Shown here one piece after another: positions 35,383 through 44,126 of a stretch of 64,000 bases of DNA. The position numbers were made by a program, and so were the translations under genes. This DNA is from CBDEUK01 sp965250225 (GTDB taxonomy: Bacteria; Pseudomonadota; Gammaproteobacteria; Eutrophobiales; Eutrophobiaceae). Location of the stretch: NCBI GenBank assembly GCA_965250225.1, contig CBDFNQ010000036.1, forward strand, positions 1 to 64,000, given 5' to 3'. The notes under the pieces were generated by a model. It made no database searches, was not told the origin of the DNA, and saw nothing but the letters and a program-made list of their open reading frames with translations. How positions within the stretch are numbered: the stretch's first letter is position 1; every line of letters starts with the position of its first letter.

Positions 35383-36852
35383 TTATTTCCACGGGTTCTG
35401 ACGAAAATCGTATAATAAGCTGCCCTCATCCTGTACACCCTCTGGCTGGTACTCATGTCGCAGCTCACAGGCTTTTGCAAGACCCATCTCGCAAGCTCTC
35501 CCTACATACTCGTAGGCCTTGGCGTCATCCTTATCGACTCCCCTGGCAAATTTATAAAAATCACCCAATTTGGCACAGGCATAGGCATTGCCTTTTTCAC
35601 ATTCTGCCAGGGTCAAATTGTGCTGCACCTTGCAAGCCTTCCTCAAATCCTGGTCACAGGCCTGTGCCCAAAAATTTGACTGACTGCCCGGATGACCCTG
35701 CCCAATATGACCACTAGCGTACCAGGTAATGAAAATGGCTAACCAAACCGTCATCAATACAATATTTAATTTGCCAGGAGTCAAATCAATGGAAGGTAAT
35801 GATGCAGACAGTCGCACTCCAATTTTATCGAGGTAAATAACGCAAAGGTTTATCAGCGGAACAGATAGTAGTTTGTCGTAAAAAGTCGGATCGCCATAGT
35901 ATTCCAGTATCTCAAACAACAACATGACACTGATCCCATACAAGAGACCAAAGAAAAACTTACCGACATTAGTCCTTGGTGACGTCGAGGGATCAGTCAC
36001 CAGAAGATGCAAACCAAGAAAGACCGCTATTGGAATGTCTGATGTATAAAAGAAGTAGACACCTGTTAGTTGATAATAAATAGCACCCAGTACAAGTAAT
36101 GATATGACCGTGGCAAGTGTAACCAGAGTCACCTTGAATATGTATTGAACAATCAAACCCAGAATAAAAATTTCAATGTAAATATGAGGCGGTTGATTCA
36201 GTGAATTCGATATTTCGTGTCCCCAGCTGATATAAGTACTGTCCGTCAAAATTAATAACAGGGAGGCAACCGACAAGGATATGGCTGATGGATTAAAAAT
36301 ATGGGTGCGTCGACCATCCTTGATCCAGGTAAAATAGTCCTTGGCAAAAATTCCAAAGGTGATCATCACGAACTGCAGATAAAACCAGTCATCACGAAAC
36401 CATAAAAACAGATTGGTACTGAAAATAATCGGGAATCGTCCAAATCCCAGGACCCAGGCCTCTCCTCGAGACCAACGGAACAATAGATCGATAATGTGTA
36501 CGAACACCAATTGGGCGAAGATCAAAACAGCCTGGTCATAAACCTGTGGCCAATACCATCCCCAGTAGGCAAAGATACACAGATGCATCAGTAGCTGGAC
36601 GTAATGCGGTTTTACAATAATTAACAGAATATCCGTGTTTGTCTTCCTCACACGAATGAGTAATAACATCGCGACATACAACACTAGTAATAAAGCACTG
36701 AGTACGAAAAATGTCGTCATCAATGTTTGATTAGAAAGTACTCGAGGACTGAAAGTGAGAGAAAAGAAGACAGCTATCAGGGCGACAGGAATAAAGAAAA
36801 GCTTGGTAGTCTGATTTATTTTTAGTGGACTTAGAGCCTTGTTGGTATTCAT
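35383..36852 (-). CDS. NQR2/RnfD/RnfE-family membrane protein with C-terminal Sel1-like repeats
   Basis: This 489-residue protein has about ten transmembrane helices (residues 18-375). They include the NQR2/RnfD-type stretches HIFNPSAISLSVASL (near 190) and LHLLVTDPSTSPRTNVGKFFFGLLYG (near 290). A soluble, Cys-containing tail (about 395-489) carries Sel1/TPR-like repeats (CEKGNAYACAKLGDFYKFARGVDKDDAKAYEYVGRACEMG). No other Rnf or Nqr subunit is nearby, so it is a stand-alone paralogue. The tail would face the side where it can bind a partner. The role is unknown. Confidence 0.75.
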   Translation of the reverse strand: MNTNKALSPLKINQTTKLFFIPVALIAVFFSLTFSPRVLSNQTLMTTFFVLSALLLVLYVAMLLLIRVRKTNTDILLIIVKPHYVQLLMHLCIFAYWGWYWPQVYDQAVLIFAQLVFVHIIDLLFRWSRGEAWVLGFGRFPIIFSTNLFLWFRDDWFYLQFVMITFGIFAKDYFTWIKDGRRTHIFNPSAISLSVASLLLILTDSTYISWGHEISNSLNQPPHIYIEIFILGLIVQYIFKVTLVTLATVISLLVLGAIYYQLTGVYFFYTSDIPIAVFLGLHLLVTDPSTSPRTNVGKFFFGLLYGISVMLLFEILEYYGDPTFYDKLLSVPLINLCVIYLDKIGVRLSASLPSIDLTPGKLNIVLMTVWLAIFITWYASGHIGQGHPGSQSNFWAQACDQDLRKACKVQHNLTLAECEKGNAYACAKLGDFYKFARGVDKDDAKAYEYVGRACEMGLAKACELRHEYQPEGVQDEGSLLYDFRQNPWK

Positions 36853-36998
36853 GTGATTTCAGCTGTTATGATTTTTATTCTAATATTTTCTGGATTGTAG
36901 ATTTTTGTCACATCATATTACCAATTCGTTTGTTGCCCAAATTACTATCTTTGATGAAAAAGATATCCAGACAAATAATTTATTATTTACCAGACATT

Positions 36999-37027
36999 AA
37001 AAAAGCGGCCAAAAGAGCCGCTTTTTT
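36999..37027. terminator. bidirectional terminator
   Basis: A-run, GCGGC...GCCGC hairpin with an AAAAGA loop, and T6 run, between the NQR2-like gene and the porin gene. On the minus strand it ends the porin transcript. Confidence 0.85.
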
Positions 37028-37053
37028 GCTAATACTATTTTCTTTCTGTTACA

Positions 37054-37794
37054 TTAGAAAGAAGCACCAACAGTAAAAACAAGTTCATCTGTCGGATCAC
37101 CTGCGAAAGTTTGACCATCACTGTCGGTATCACTATAACCTATAGTAATGTCAAAGATGCCTACCGTCTTGGATACATTAATACCGTAATAATTATATCC
37201 ACTGATGCCATTCAAAGATGCATCCAGATCCTGATAACCATAATGGAAACCCAGACCAATATCATAAGCTAAAGTCAAATCAAATGAAGCCTCAATCGCG
37301 GTAGCATCACCAGTTTCACCAAAAAAATCAGGTGAATATAAGACAGACAAACCAACAGTTGGATCCCAGGGTGCAGTAAATGAGTAGCCAAGTGAACCAC
37401 CAAACTCCCAGTAATCCAGATCGGCACCACTATCACCAGCATCACCCGTATCGGCTTCGCCAGGATAAAAATAATAGAGCCAGTCTACAGACCATGAGAC
37501 ACCGGCAAATTCATTACCATAACCACCATAGAAGTCTATTTCAGCCGTCTCGGTTTCTACAGGAGAAATAGAACTCGCCCAGGTACCGAGATAAAATCCA
37601 TTATATCCCCAATCAAAACCGCCGCTAACAGCAGAATTGTCATTCGAAAGGCTCAAACCGCGGAACAGATAGTTCGACGTGTAGGCTACATTCGCACTGA
37701 AATTGCCCTCATCTAATAGATGTCCGTCAGCGCTCGCGACAGGCGAGGCGGTGTACAGGGACAACGCCATTAGAATACTTAGAATCTTTTTCAT
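37054..37794 (-). CDS. TorF-family putative porin
   Basis: This 246-residue outer-membrane protein has a signal peptide (about 1-22) and alternating beta-strand pattern, ending in the C-terminal aromatic residue typical of barrels (FTVGASF). The opening FSANVAYTSNYLFRGLSLSNDNSAVSGGFDW is the signature of the conserved TorF/TIGR02001 family. In other gammaproteobacteria this family is commonly found beside glnK-amtB, as here, so a role in nitrogen-compound uptake is plausible but unproven. Confidence 0.85.
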   Translation of the reverse strand: MKKILSILMALSLYTASPVASADGHLLDEGNFSANVAYTSNYLFRGLSLSNDNSAVSGGFDWGYNGFYLGTWASSISPVETETAEIDFYGGYGNEFAGVSWSVDWLYYFYPGEADTGDAGDSGADLDYWEFGGSLGYSFTAPWDPTVGLSVLYSPDFFGETGDATAIEASFDLTLAYDIGLGFHYGYQDLDASLNGISGYNYYGINVSKTVGIFDITIGYSDTDSDGQTFAGDPTDELVFTVGASF

Positions 37795-38123
37795 TTATTA
37801 AAACTCCCCAAATTTGAATGCTAAATAAATATTTAAAGCTTTACAGTTTATAAAAAATAATTTTGACTATTGATGCACAGCATCATCTATACCACCCTGT
37901 ATCAGCTATGCAAAAAAAATTGCATATTCTTTTATTTCAACAGGTTAATTAAATAATCTTCATTCAATTATGGATTTCATTTGATCGTATAAGCTTATGT
38001 TTTGCACACAAAATGAGCATTTAATAATTATATGCACTACTGTTGACTTAGGATGTCTCTGCTTTTGTTATATTATGTTCTCCCACAGAAACTCTGTTAT
38101 AGAAAGAAGGCGTGCAAATCAAG
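37795..38123. other. divergent AT-rich promoter region
   Basis: No gene is present. It separates the divergently transcribed porin and ubiK genes and should hold both promoters. A TTGACT ... TATATT-like pair around 38040-38075 could be the ubiK promoter, a weak call. Confidence 0.4.
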
Positions 38124-38378
38124 ATGATGATCAATCAACAAACTATTGAAGAATTCATTGTTCAGGTCACGAAATTAATACCTGAAGATATGAATCAGTT
38201 AAGAAAAGATATTGAAAATAACCTCCGCGCAGCAGCTAAGGCAGGTTTCAGAAAAATGGATCTGGTGACCCGTGAGGAATTTGATATCCAGACCGAAGTG
38301 TTGAAAAAATCGCGGAAACTGGTTGATGAATTAACAATACGAATCAATGAACTGGAACAACAGTTAAAACAAAAATAA
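38124..38378 (+). CDS. ubiK: UbiK, ubiquinone biosynthesis accessory factor
   Basis: This is a small (about 84-residue) coiled-coil protein of the UbiK/YqiC (BMFP) family, which helps organise aerobic ubiquinone synthesis with UbiJ. The pattern DMNQLRKDIENNLRAAAKAGFRKMDLVTREEFDIQTEVLKKSRKLVDEL is typical. A GTG at 38112 also opens the frame but is only 2 nt from the AAGG ribosome-binding sequence, so I place the start at the ATG at 38124 (or 38127). It lies upstream of comM, as in Pseudomonas. Confidence 0.88.
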   Translation: MMINQQTIEEFIVQVTKLIPEDMNQLRKDIENNLRAAAKAGFRKMDLVTREEFDIQTEVLKKSRKLVDELTIRINELEQQLKQK

Positions 38379-38649
38379 ACACATCATTTTTTACTTTTTC
38401 TCCATATAGGCGCACCAGCTTTTTAAATCAGTAATCTCCTCCCCGCCTTCAATACAGTATGTTTCATAAAAATATTCTTCAAAAATTTATTGAAAATAGT
38501 CACAGATAAGTCTGTGATACAGACATAAAAAATTAATTTAATGTGTAGCATCAATTTTTGACTTGCTTTGTTGCGGTATGAAACGTTAGTTTTTCCCGCA
38601 AAAATGGATTAAAGTAAATGAAAGGAATTTTATTCAAGGACGACCATCT

Positions 38650-40176
38650 ATGAATTTATCGATTGTTTACAGCCGTGCCCAAATAGGTATTGAAGCACCA
38701 TTAGTTACTGTTGAAGTACACCTGACCAGAGGACTTCCATCACTTTCAATAGTCGGATTACCAGAAACTGCTGTTAAAGAAAGTAAAGACCGCGTTCGCA
38801 GTGCGATTCTAAACAACCATTTCGATTTTCCATTAAAACGTATCACGATCAACCTTGCGCCTGCTGACTTACCTAAAGAGGGTGGACGTTATGACCTGGC
38901 AATTGCTATTGGTATCCTGGCTGCATCCGATCAGATTAATACAGATTGTCTGCAACATTACGAGTTCCTTGGTGAACTGGCATTGTCTGGTGAATTGCGA
39001 TCCATTAAAGGATCCTTACCTGCTGCCATGGCGATTAAACCCACTAATCGCGCCTTGATCCTTCCGGATCAAAATGCTGCAGAAGCCGCATTGGTGAAGG
39101 ACTTAACCATTTATAACTCCGAACATCTAAGCGACGTCTGTGCGCATCTGGCAGGCTTGGTTCCCATTTCACAATATCAATGCACAGAAAACCAAAACTC
39201 AACAATTCAGACAAAAAATCTGCAGGCAAAAGATTTACGGGATGTTCGTTCCCAACACCATGCAAAACGTGCTTTGGAAATTGCCGCAGCTGGAGGACAC
39301 AGCTTGCTGATGATAGGCCCACCCGGCACAGGCAAAACCATGCTGGCAGAACGATTGATTGGAATTCTACCAAAACTCTCCGATCAACAGGCACTGGAAT
39401 CAGCGGCAATTGTTTCCATCAGCCAGACTGGCTTTGATATTAAAAACTGGAAAAGCCCACCCTTTCGTTCTCCACATCACACCGCCTCTGCAGTTGCATT
39501 AGTTGGCGGTGGCAGTCATCCACGCCCGGGAGAAATATCCCTCGCACACCATGGGATATTATTTTTAGATGAATTACCTGAGTTTTCTCGCCATGTACTC
39601 GAAGTATTACGAGAACCACTTGAATCAGGAAAAATATGTATCTCCAGAGCTGCCCATCAAGCAGAGTTTCCAGCAGAATTTCAATTGGTCGCTGCAATGA
39701 ATCCCTGTCCCTGTGGTTATCTCGGCGATACTGGTGGACGCTGCCAGTGTAATGATGATCAAATTTTACGATATCGAAATCGAATTTCCGGCCCATTGCT
39801 GGACAGAATTGATCTGCATGTTGAGGTACCGAACATTACTCATACGATCCTCAATAAATCCGATGCAAAAAATACTATCAGCAGTGGTACGGTTCGTAAG
39901 AGAGTCTGCCGGGCACGGGACTTACAATTCCAGCGCTCAGGACTGATTAATTCAAAACTAACGAATCAACAAATCGATCAGTATTGTTTTATTAATGATG
40001 AAAACACGGCTTTTTTACAAACAGCCATTGATAAACTGAATCTATCAACACGCGGTCTGCATCGGATCCTGAAAATTTCCAGAACCATTGCTGACCTTGC
40101 GGATTCAAATAACATCGAGAAAAACCATCTGAGTGAGGCGTTAAATTTTCGTTGCATGGATCGCAAACAATATTAG
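38650..40176 (+). CDS. comM: YifB/ComM-family Mg-chelatase-like AAA+ ATPase
   Basis: This 508-residue AAA+ ATPase is a hexameric helicase-like protein that promotes branch migration during natural transformation in other gammaproteobacteria. An N-terminal ChlI-like domain (about 1-165) is followed by Walker A GPPGTGKTML near residue 223, FRSPHHTASAVALVGGG, Walker B GILFLDELPEF, the Cys cluster NPCPCGYLGDTGGRCQC and a C-terminal lid. It is full length and intact, suggesting that the organism may be naturally transformable. It is the last backbone gene before the accessory region. Confidence 0.94.
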   Translation: MNLSIVYSRAQIGIEAPLVTVEVHLTRGLPSLSIVGLPETAVKESKDRVRSAILNNHFDFPLKRITINLAPADLPKEGGRYDLAIAIGILAASDQINTDCLQHYEFLGELALSGELRSIKGSLPAAMAIKPTNRALILPDQNAAEAALVKDLTIYNSEHLSDVCAHLAGLVPISQYQCTENQNSTIQTKNLQAKDLRDVRSQHHAKRALEIAAAGGHSLLMIGPPGTGKTMLAERLIGILPKLSDQQALESAAIVSISQTGFDIKNWKSPPFRSPHHTASAVALVGGGSHPRPGEISLAHHGILFLDELPEFSRHVLEVLREPLESGKICISRAAHQAEFPAEFQLVAAMNPCPCGYLGDTGGRCQCNDDQILRYRNRISGPLLDRIDLHVEVPNITHTILNKSDAKNTISSGTVRKRVCRARDLQFQRSGLINSKLTNQQIDQYCFINDENTAFLQTAIDKLNLSTRGLHRILKISRTIADLADSNNIEKNHLSEALNFRCMDRKQY

Positions 40177-40429
40177 GGGCACTAACAAGTTAGACTGAAT
40201 TAAGCGACAATGTTCGGACGAAACTAACAGCAAAAGGTGCCCGACACATATCCCTTTATTCAAGGAAAGTCGCAATAATTAATTACTAGGGCAATAAATA
40301 TTTTTATTGAGACAATTAGACAGATATAGCTTTAATGATACCTTTTATTGAACTCGTCTAAATTTTAATGCCTTCTAAGAAGATTTGTGAAACTAAAATT
40401 TAGTTTCAAGCATGGCATTTCTTACAGTA

Positions 40430-40942
40430 TTATTTTTTTGCTTTAATCTTGGCTTTGGTTTTTTTCTTTTTTTGCGGTTGTGTTTCCCTAAAAAAAGGAA
40501 TTGAAATTGTTGGCAATTTAGCATTATTAACTAAATTGTAGACATGTTGACGCCAAAATGGCCAAGCATTATGAACAGCATTATATGCGGAAAATTCTTT
40601 TATCTCATCATCTGTTAATTTTTTGAGTATCGTATAGTCAACACGATATGTCGCTGATATATTGAATAATTCTTTAAAAGATTCTTTATCGGAATCTTGA
40701 GTATCGTTATAAATTCCTTTAACAGAAAAACATATATACGTTCTTAAAATACAGATTTCCTCATTATGCTCGTCTAAAAAACTCAATTCTTCTGCTTTTA
40801 CAGAGAGCGAAGACTCTTTAGTTACTCTATAAGGATAAAGAAGTGGATCTATTTCTGAATTACGCAACAAAGAAGAACTATCAAGAACAATATCTTTAAG
40901 TTCTAATTTTTTAACTGCTCTTTTGGTAAGCTTAGAGTCCAT
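40430..40942 (-). CDS. SecB-like chaperone of a toxin-antitoxin-chaperone module
   Basis: This 170-residue SecB-like protein has a middle beta-rich part with FNISATYRVDYTI followed by LTDDEIKEFSAYNAVHNAWPFWRQHVYNLVNNA and LPTISIPFF, the SecB C-terminal helix and strand pattern. It ends in a Lys-rich tail. It is the third gene of a toxin-antitoxin-chaperone operon and touches the antitoxin gene (ATG overlaps its stop region at 40942). In known TAC systems the chaperone folds the antitoxin and protects it from proteases. The housekeeping SecB is not expected in this context. Confidence 0.78.
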   Translation of the reverse strand: MDSKLTKRAVKKLELKDIVLDSSSLLRNSEIDPLLYPYRVTKESSLSVKAEELSFLDEHNEEICILRTYICFSVKGIYNDTQDSDKESFKELFNISATYRVDYTILKKLTDDEIKEFSAYNAVHNAWPFWRQHVYNLVNNAKLPTISIPFFRETQPQKKKKTKAKIKAKK

Positions 40943-41520
40943 TAGGCAGCAATAATTACGTTATTGAAATTAATTTCTAACTCGCGTTTTTTCTTAACGC
41001 TAGAAAAACGAATGCTTGTCCTATGAGATTCATCAATAATTTCATATTGCAACTCATCAATAATATTTCTAACGAAGGTGACTTTTCTTTCAGACGCAGA
41101 AAAACCAGCAATAACACTAAATGCTTCAGGGATTTCAAAGGCAACACGCATGAGACGATCCATCGCTATGCTTTGCACAACCTCACCTCTCTCATATTTA
41201 GAAAATGCGTGCTTTCCACCACCAAATATTATTGCAGCATCTTCTTGAGTTAGCTCAAGTTTTTCTCGCAATATTTTAATCTCTTCAGCAGAAAGAATGT
41301 TATCTATCTCTCTTCGTTTTTTACGAATTAAGCTTTCATTAAATATTTTTTGCTGAGGTAAGATAAACTCAAAATCACATTTCTTACATGCAGTGGAGTT
41401 CAATTGCGAGATGGAATGAGAGATACCTTTATAGTTAAACTGTGATTCATGTGTGATGTTTTTCAGAACACTACACTCACACATAGGACAGATAACATCA
41501 TTATCTATTATTTTTGCCAT
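40942..41520 (-). CDS. MqsA-like antitoxin (zinc ribbon + Xre HTH) with C-terminal extension
   Basis: This 192-residue antitoxin has an N-terminal YgiT-type zinc ribbon with two CxxC pairs (CPMC, CKKC). A DNA-binding helix-turn-helix follows (about residues 78-130, LREKLELTQEDAAIIFGGGKHAFSKYERGEVVQ), with the MqsA-like GGGxxAFSKYE signature. MqsA itself ends near residue 131; the extra 60 residues match the position of the chaperone-addiction extension of TAC antitoxins. It lies between the toxin (24 bp upstream) and the SecB-like chaperone and probably represses the operon. Confidence 0.8.
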   Translation of the reverse strand: MAKIIDNDVICPMCECSVLKNITHESQFNYKGISHSISQLNSTACKKCDFEFILPQQKIFNESLIRKKRREIDNILSAEEIKILREKLELTQEDAAIIFGGGKHAFSKYERGEVVQSIAMDRLMRVAFEIPEAFSVIAGFSASERKVTFVRNIIDELQYEIIDESHRTSIRFSSVKKKRELEINFNNVIIAA

Positions 41521-41544
41521 TTCCTTACTTCCTAAAATTAACCT

Positions 41545-41871
41545 TCACCGCTGTAAATGGAATGAAAAAAGAGTTAGCCAACTAGCACTATATTTAAATT
41601 TAATATAGAGCGAATCTATGCAATCTTCAGACCGAATATAGTCAATGAGGTAAACGTCACATAATGCCGTATTGTGACCATGGAGGTATTCCTTTGTTTC
41701 AGTAAAATGATTTTGACTCAAAGATAATAAGCATTTTTTAATGTCCTCATCAGAGTAATCAATATTTGTCGCATCCCTTTCTGAGCTACCTATATAATTA
41801 ACATTTAGATTTCCAATACCGATAAGGTTCTGGATCTCTTCAAGATCATATATTGGGCTTTTTCCGAGCAT
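41545..41871 (-). CDS. MqsR-like mRNA interferase toxin
   Basis: This 108-residue protein has the MqsR pattern: an N-terminal YDLEEIQNLI strand-helix, then SLSQNHFTETKEYLHGHNTALCDVYLIDYI and a C-terminal YIKFKYSASWLTLFSFHLQR. The family cleaves mRNA at specific short sites and is neutralised by MqsA. It is the first gene of the toxin-antitoxin-chaperone operon, in the order toxin-antitoxin-SecB. Identity to E. coli MqsR is low by eye, so the call rests on pattern plus operon context. Confidence 0.72.
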   Translation of the reverse strand: MLGKSPIYDLEEIQNLIGIGNLNVNYIGSSERDATNIDYSDEDIKKCLLSLSQNHFTETKEYLHGHNTALCDVYLIDYIRSEDCIDSLYIKFKYSASWLTLFSFHLQR

Positions 41872-42181
41872 TTTAAACCATCATGGTTAGAATATCGACT
41901 GAATTTTGAATTTCTTTAATTTTATTAATTTATTTAAATTCAGTAAGTTATAAATATAATGTATTGTAAATATTTGAATTATAAAGAAAATTATAAAGGT
42001 ATTCAAAATGCTCCCTATTATAAAGCAAATTCCTTCTAATGTGATGTACTAGACATTATCTCAAATTAATGTCGTTTAATAAAATTCTTTCTATTATTTT
42101 AGTGTGTACGCTGGTCAAAACGAACCACCTATTCTGATAAAGGCGAACTAAGCAAGAGCGGTAATTAATGGCGGAGTAATG
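41872..42181. other. AT-rich gene-free region upstream of the TA module
   Basis: About 310 bp hold the probable promoter of the toxin-antitoxin operon (AT-rich, several TATAAT-like boxes, and a partial palindrome around 41935-41975 that could be an autoregulatory operator). No gene is visible. Confidence 0.4.
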
Positions 42182-42996
42182 AATGGTGCCGGAGTGATTT
42201 AATTTTAACCAGTCGATACTCCAAGTCTTCCTCGTTTATCGTATCCTACCTGACGTTTTAGTGTTTTTTCAATGGACTCTTTGAAACGTTCATTGCCTAG
42301 TGGGTAGTTATAATATGACGCATGGCTAATCTCATGAATATTCTCATCCGATAAATCCACTCGAAACAATTCACGATAAGCATGCTGTCTCGTTTTATCT
42401 GTAACGCCCAATCCATGAAAGAGCGCATGGTCTTCTATCAAATCATCTTCCTTTCCCCAAGCATGGAAAGCATAACTGCTCCATTTGTATTCGTCTGGCT
42501 TATTCGTCATACCCGCACGTACCGGATTCATTTCAATGTAGCGATAACATTATAACAGATAATTATCTGCATCTATTAAACTGGATTTGTGCCGCCCCTC
42601 CCAAAGAGTGCCACCACGTCGATAGGTTTTATTAATATACAAGACATAATTCTTCCCAATCTAAAGACATGGCTTTGGAAATTCCAGCTTCATCCGTTGG
42701 AGTCAATAACAAATGCGCGTGATTCGTCATTAAGACATACGCATAACATTGAATGCGATAACGGATTAAAGCTTGTTTCAAACACTGCAAATAATAAACA
42801 TAATCATCAGATTGAAAAAAACAGGGTTCGCGATTATTACCGCGTTGAACTATATGGGCTGGAATTCCTGGTAGATACATCCGTGGTCGTCGTGGCATAA
42901 GAGCAAACTCCTTTTGCTAATTTGAATGAACTTATTTTACTCTATTTATATCGTTTGTTTCCAGTTTGAACAAAATTAAATCACTCCAACACCATT
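42182..42996. mobile_element. inverted repeats enclosing a RAYT-type transposase remnant
   Basis: A 25-bp sequence at 42182-42206 and its inverted copy at 42972-42996 match at 23 of 25 positions (both contain GGAGTGATTTAATTTT). They bracket a decayed REP-associated tyrosine transposase exactly. This is the arrangement expected of a RAYT and its cognate repeats, or of a small IS200/IS605-like unit. Confidence 0.65.
42205..42898 (-). pseudogene. REP-associated tyrosine transposase (Y1/transposase_17 family), decayed
   Basis: The N-terminal part (from 42898) reads MPRRPRMYLPGIPAHIVQRGNNRE and AYVLMTNHAHLLLTP, the HUH pair of RAYT proteins. A frame break after SKAMSLDWEEL and a later stop codon (in LL-stop-CYRYIE) separate it from the C-terminal part MNPVRAGMTNKPDEYKWSSY. 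All expected family blocks are still present in order over about 230 codons, so decay is recent. Confidence 0.85.
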
Positions 42997-43205
42997 ACTT
43001 CCAGCCGGGCTGTCTTCTCCGTTCCTGTTTTTCCAATGACGTAGGTATGCATCAAACGGTCAGGCTGTTTGATGCCAAAGGTATTAAATTGATTTCTGGC
43101 GTTAGTAGTTCCTAAGATGAGAAGGTCTCTATCCATGAATTTATCATCAGAGAAAAACAGAAATGACGATAGGAGTGGTAAATATCCATTTTGACTACCA
43201 TAACG
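42981..43205 (-). pseudogene. fragment of a VirD4/TraD-like or related DNA-translocating ATPase
   Basis: On the minus strand a frame reads LPLLSSFLFFSDDKFMDRDLL, then NQFNTFGIKQPDRLMHTY and VIGKTGTEKT before stopping inside the right-hand inverted repeat of the RAYT unit. The block before a (damaged) Walker A resembles coupling-protein ATPases of conjugative elements. Only about 70 codons remain. It suggests that a conjugative or integrative element once lay here. An ATG occurs at 43136, but the fragment is not expected to be functional. Confidence 0.45.
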
Positions 43206-43349
43206 TGCATTAGGTGAATACTTTCACAGCTTTATAATTCGCTTTCCTTCTTATAATATCTGTCCTAAGTTCTACGTGTATCAATAATTACATCTATAAA
43301 ATATTGTCAGTCAGCCAAATAGTTGTTCTTAAATACGGAGATATGAAAA

Positions 43350-44096
43350 ATGAACAGTCCCGCGAAGGAATACTACGACAAAAAAATATATTTACAATTT
43401 TCTGACCTACCCTCCATAAACCTCGTCAGTGTACGATTAAAAATGACCGCTAATTGGTTGCAGCGAACGTCTGAAGCCACCAGGAGAAGATTTTTTACTC
43501 TGAACGAAGACTGGAATTTATCATTCGACAAAATTAGTTATCTACCCGAATTGAACGGCAACATTCATATTCCAAAATCCGTTAATGGCAAATCCATCAT
43601 GTTTGATGGTGCTTCAGTGCCTTTCCCGTGGCTCATTAGTTTGCTCACTATTGGCATTTTGCGGCCCCTAGGGATGATGCTGATAGCCTCCATTGTGCAT
43701 GATTTTATGTTTAAGTTTGGGTATCTCATGGTACAAGCTGATGGCTCCTCAGAGATAAAACACATCAAAGTTGAAAGGCATATTGCAGACAGGCTGTTTA
43801 AGGACATCATCGCAACAGTCAATCGAAATTCTATCGTAGCCTGGATAGCTTGGTATGCTGTCCGTTTAGGATGGGGCTTTGGTGTGAAATATAATGGCGG
43901 AAGATATAATGGGAGATGCCCCGTACTGGTTATATTGTCTTTTATATTGGTGGGAGGTCTTGTTGCCATTATAGGCTTTACCAATAAGCCACTCCTCTAC
44001 GAAGTTATAACTTATTTGGTTTTCTCTTATTTTATATTTTATCTATTAACGATAATCACACTCCAAACTACCAACAGCCGAAAGGATTCGGCTTAG
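43350..44096 (+). CDS. DUF1353-family membrane protein
   Basis: This 248-residue protein shows the DUF1353 pattern FDGASVPFPWLI near residue 90 followed by ASIVHDFMFK and a later ADRLFKDII, a set of conserved Asp/His residues seen in phage- and element-borne proteins. Two or three C-terminal hydrophobic helices (about 188-240) suggest membrane anchoring. It is one of very few plus-strand genes in this half of the window. A hairpin (AGCCGAAAGGATTCGGCT) overlaps its stop and may terminate it. Function unknown. Confidence 0.65.
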   Translation: MNSPAKEYYDKKIYLQFSDLPSINLVSVRLKMTANWLQRTSEATRRRFFTLNEDWNLSFDKISYLPELNGNIHIPKSVNGKSIMFDGASVPFPWLISLLTIGILRPLGMMLIASIVHDFMFKFGYLMVQADGSSEIKHIKVERHIADRLFKDIIATVNRNSIVAWIAWYAVRLGWGFGVKYNGGRYNGRCPVLVILSFILVGGLVAIIGFTNKPLLYEVITYLVFSYFIFYLLTIITLQTTNSRKDSA

Positions 44097-44126
44097 ATAG
44101 CAATAATTTGTGTGACAAAAAAGTAA

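Noticed and set aside
40177..40429. Possible insertion remnant after comM (GGGGCAC ... GTGCCC arms)
   Set aside because: The inverted arms are short and no transposase or attC boxes accompany them.
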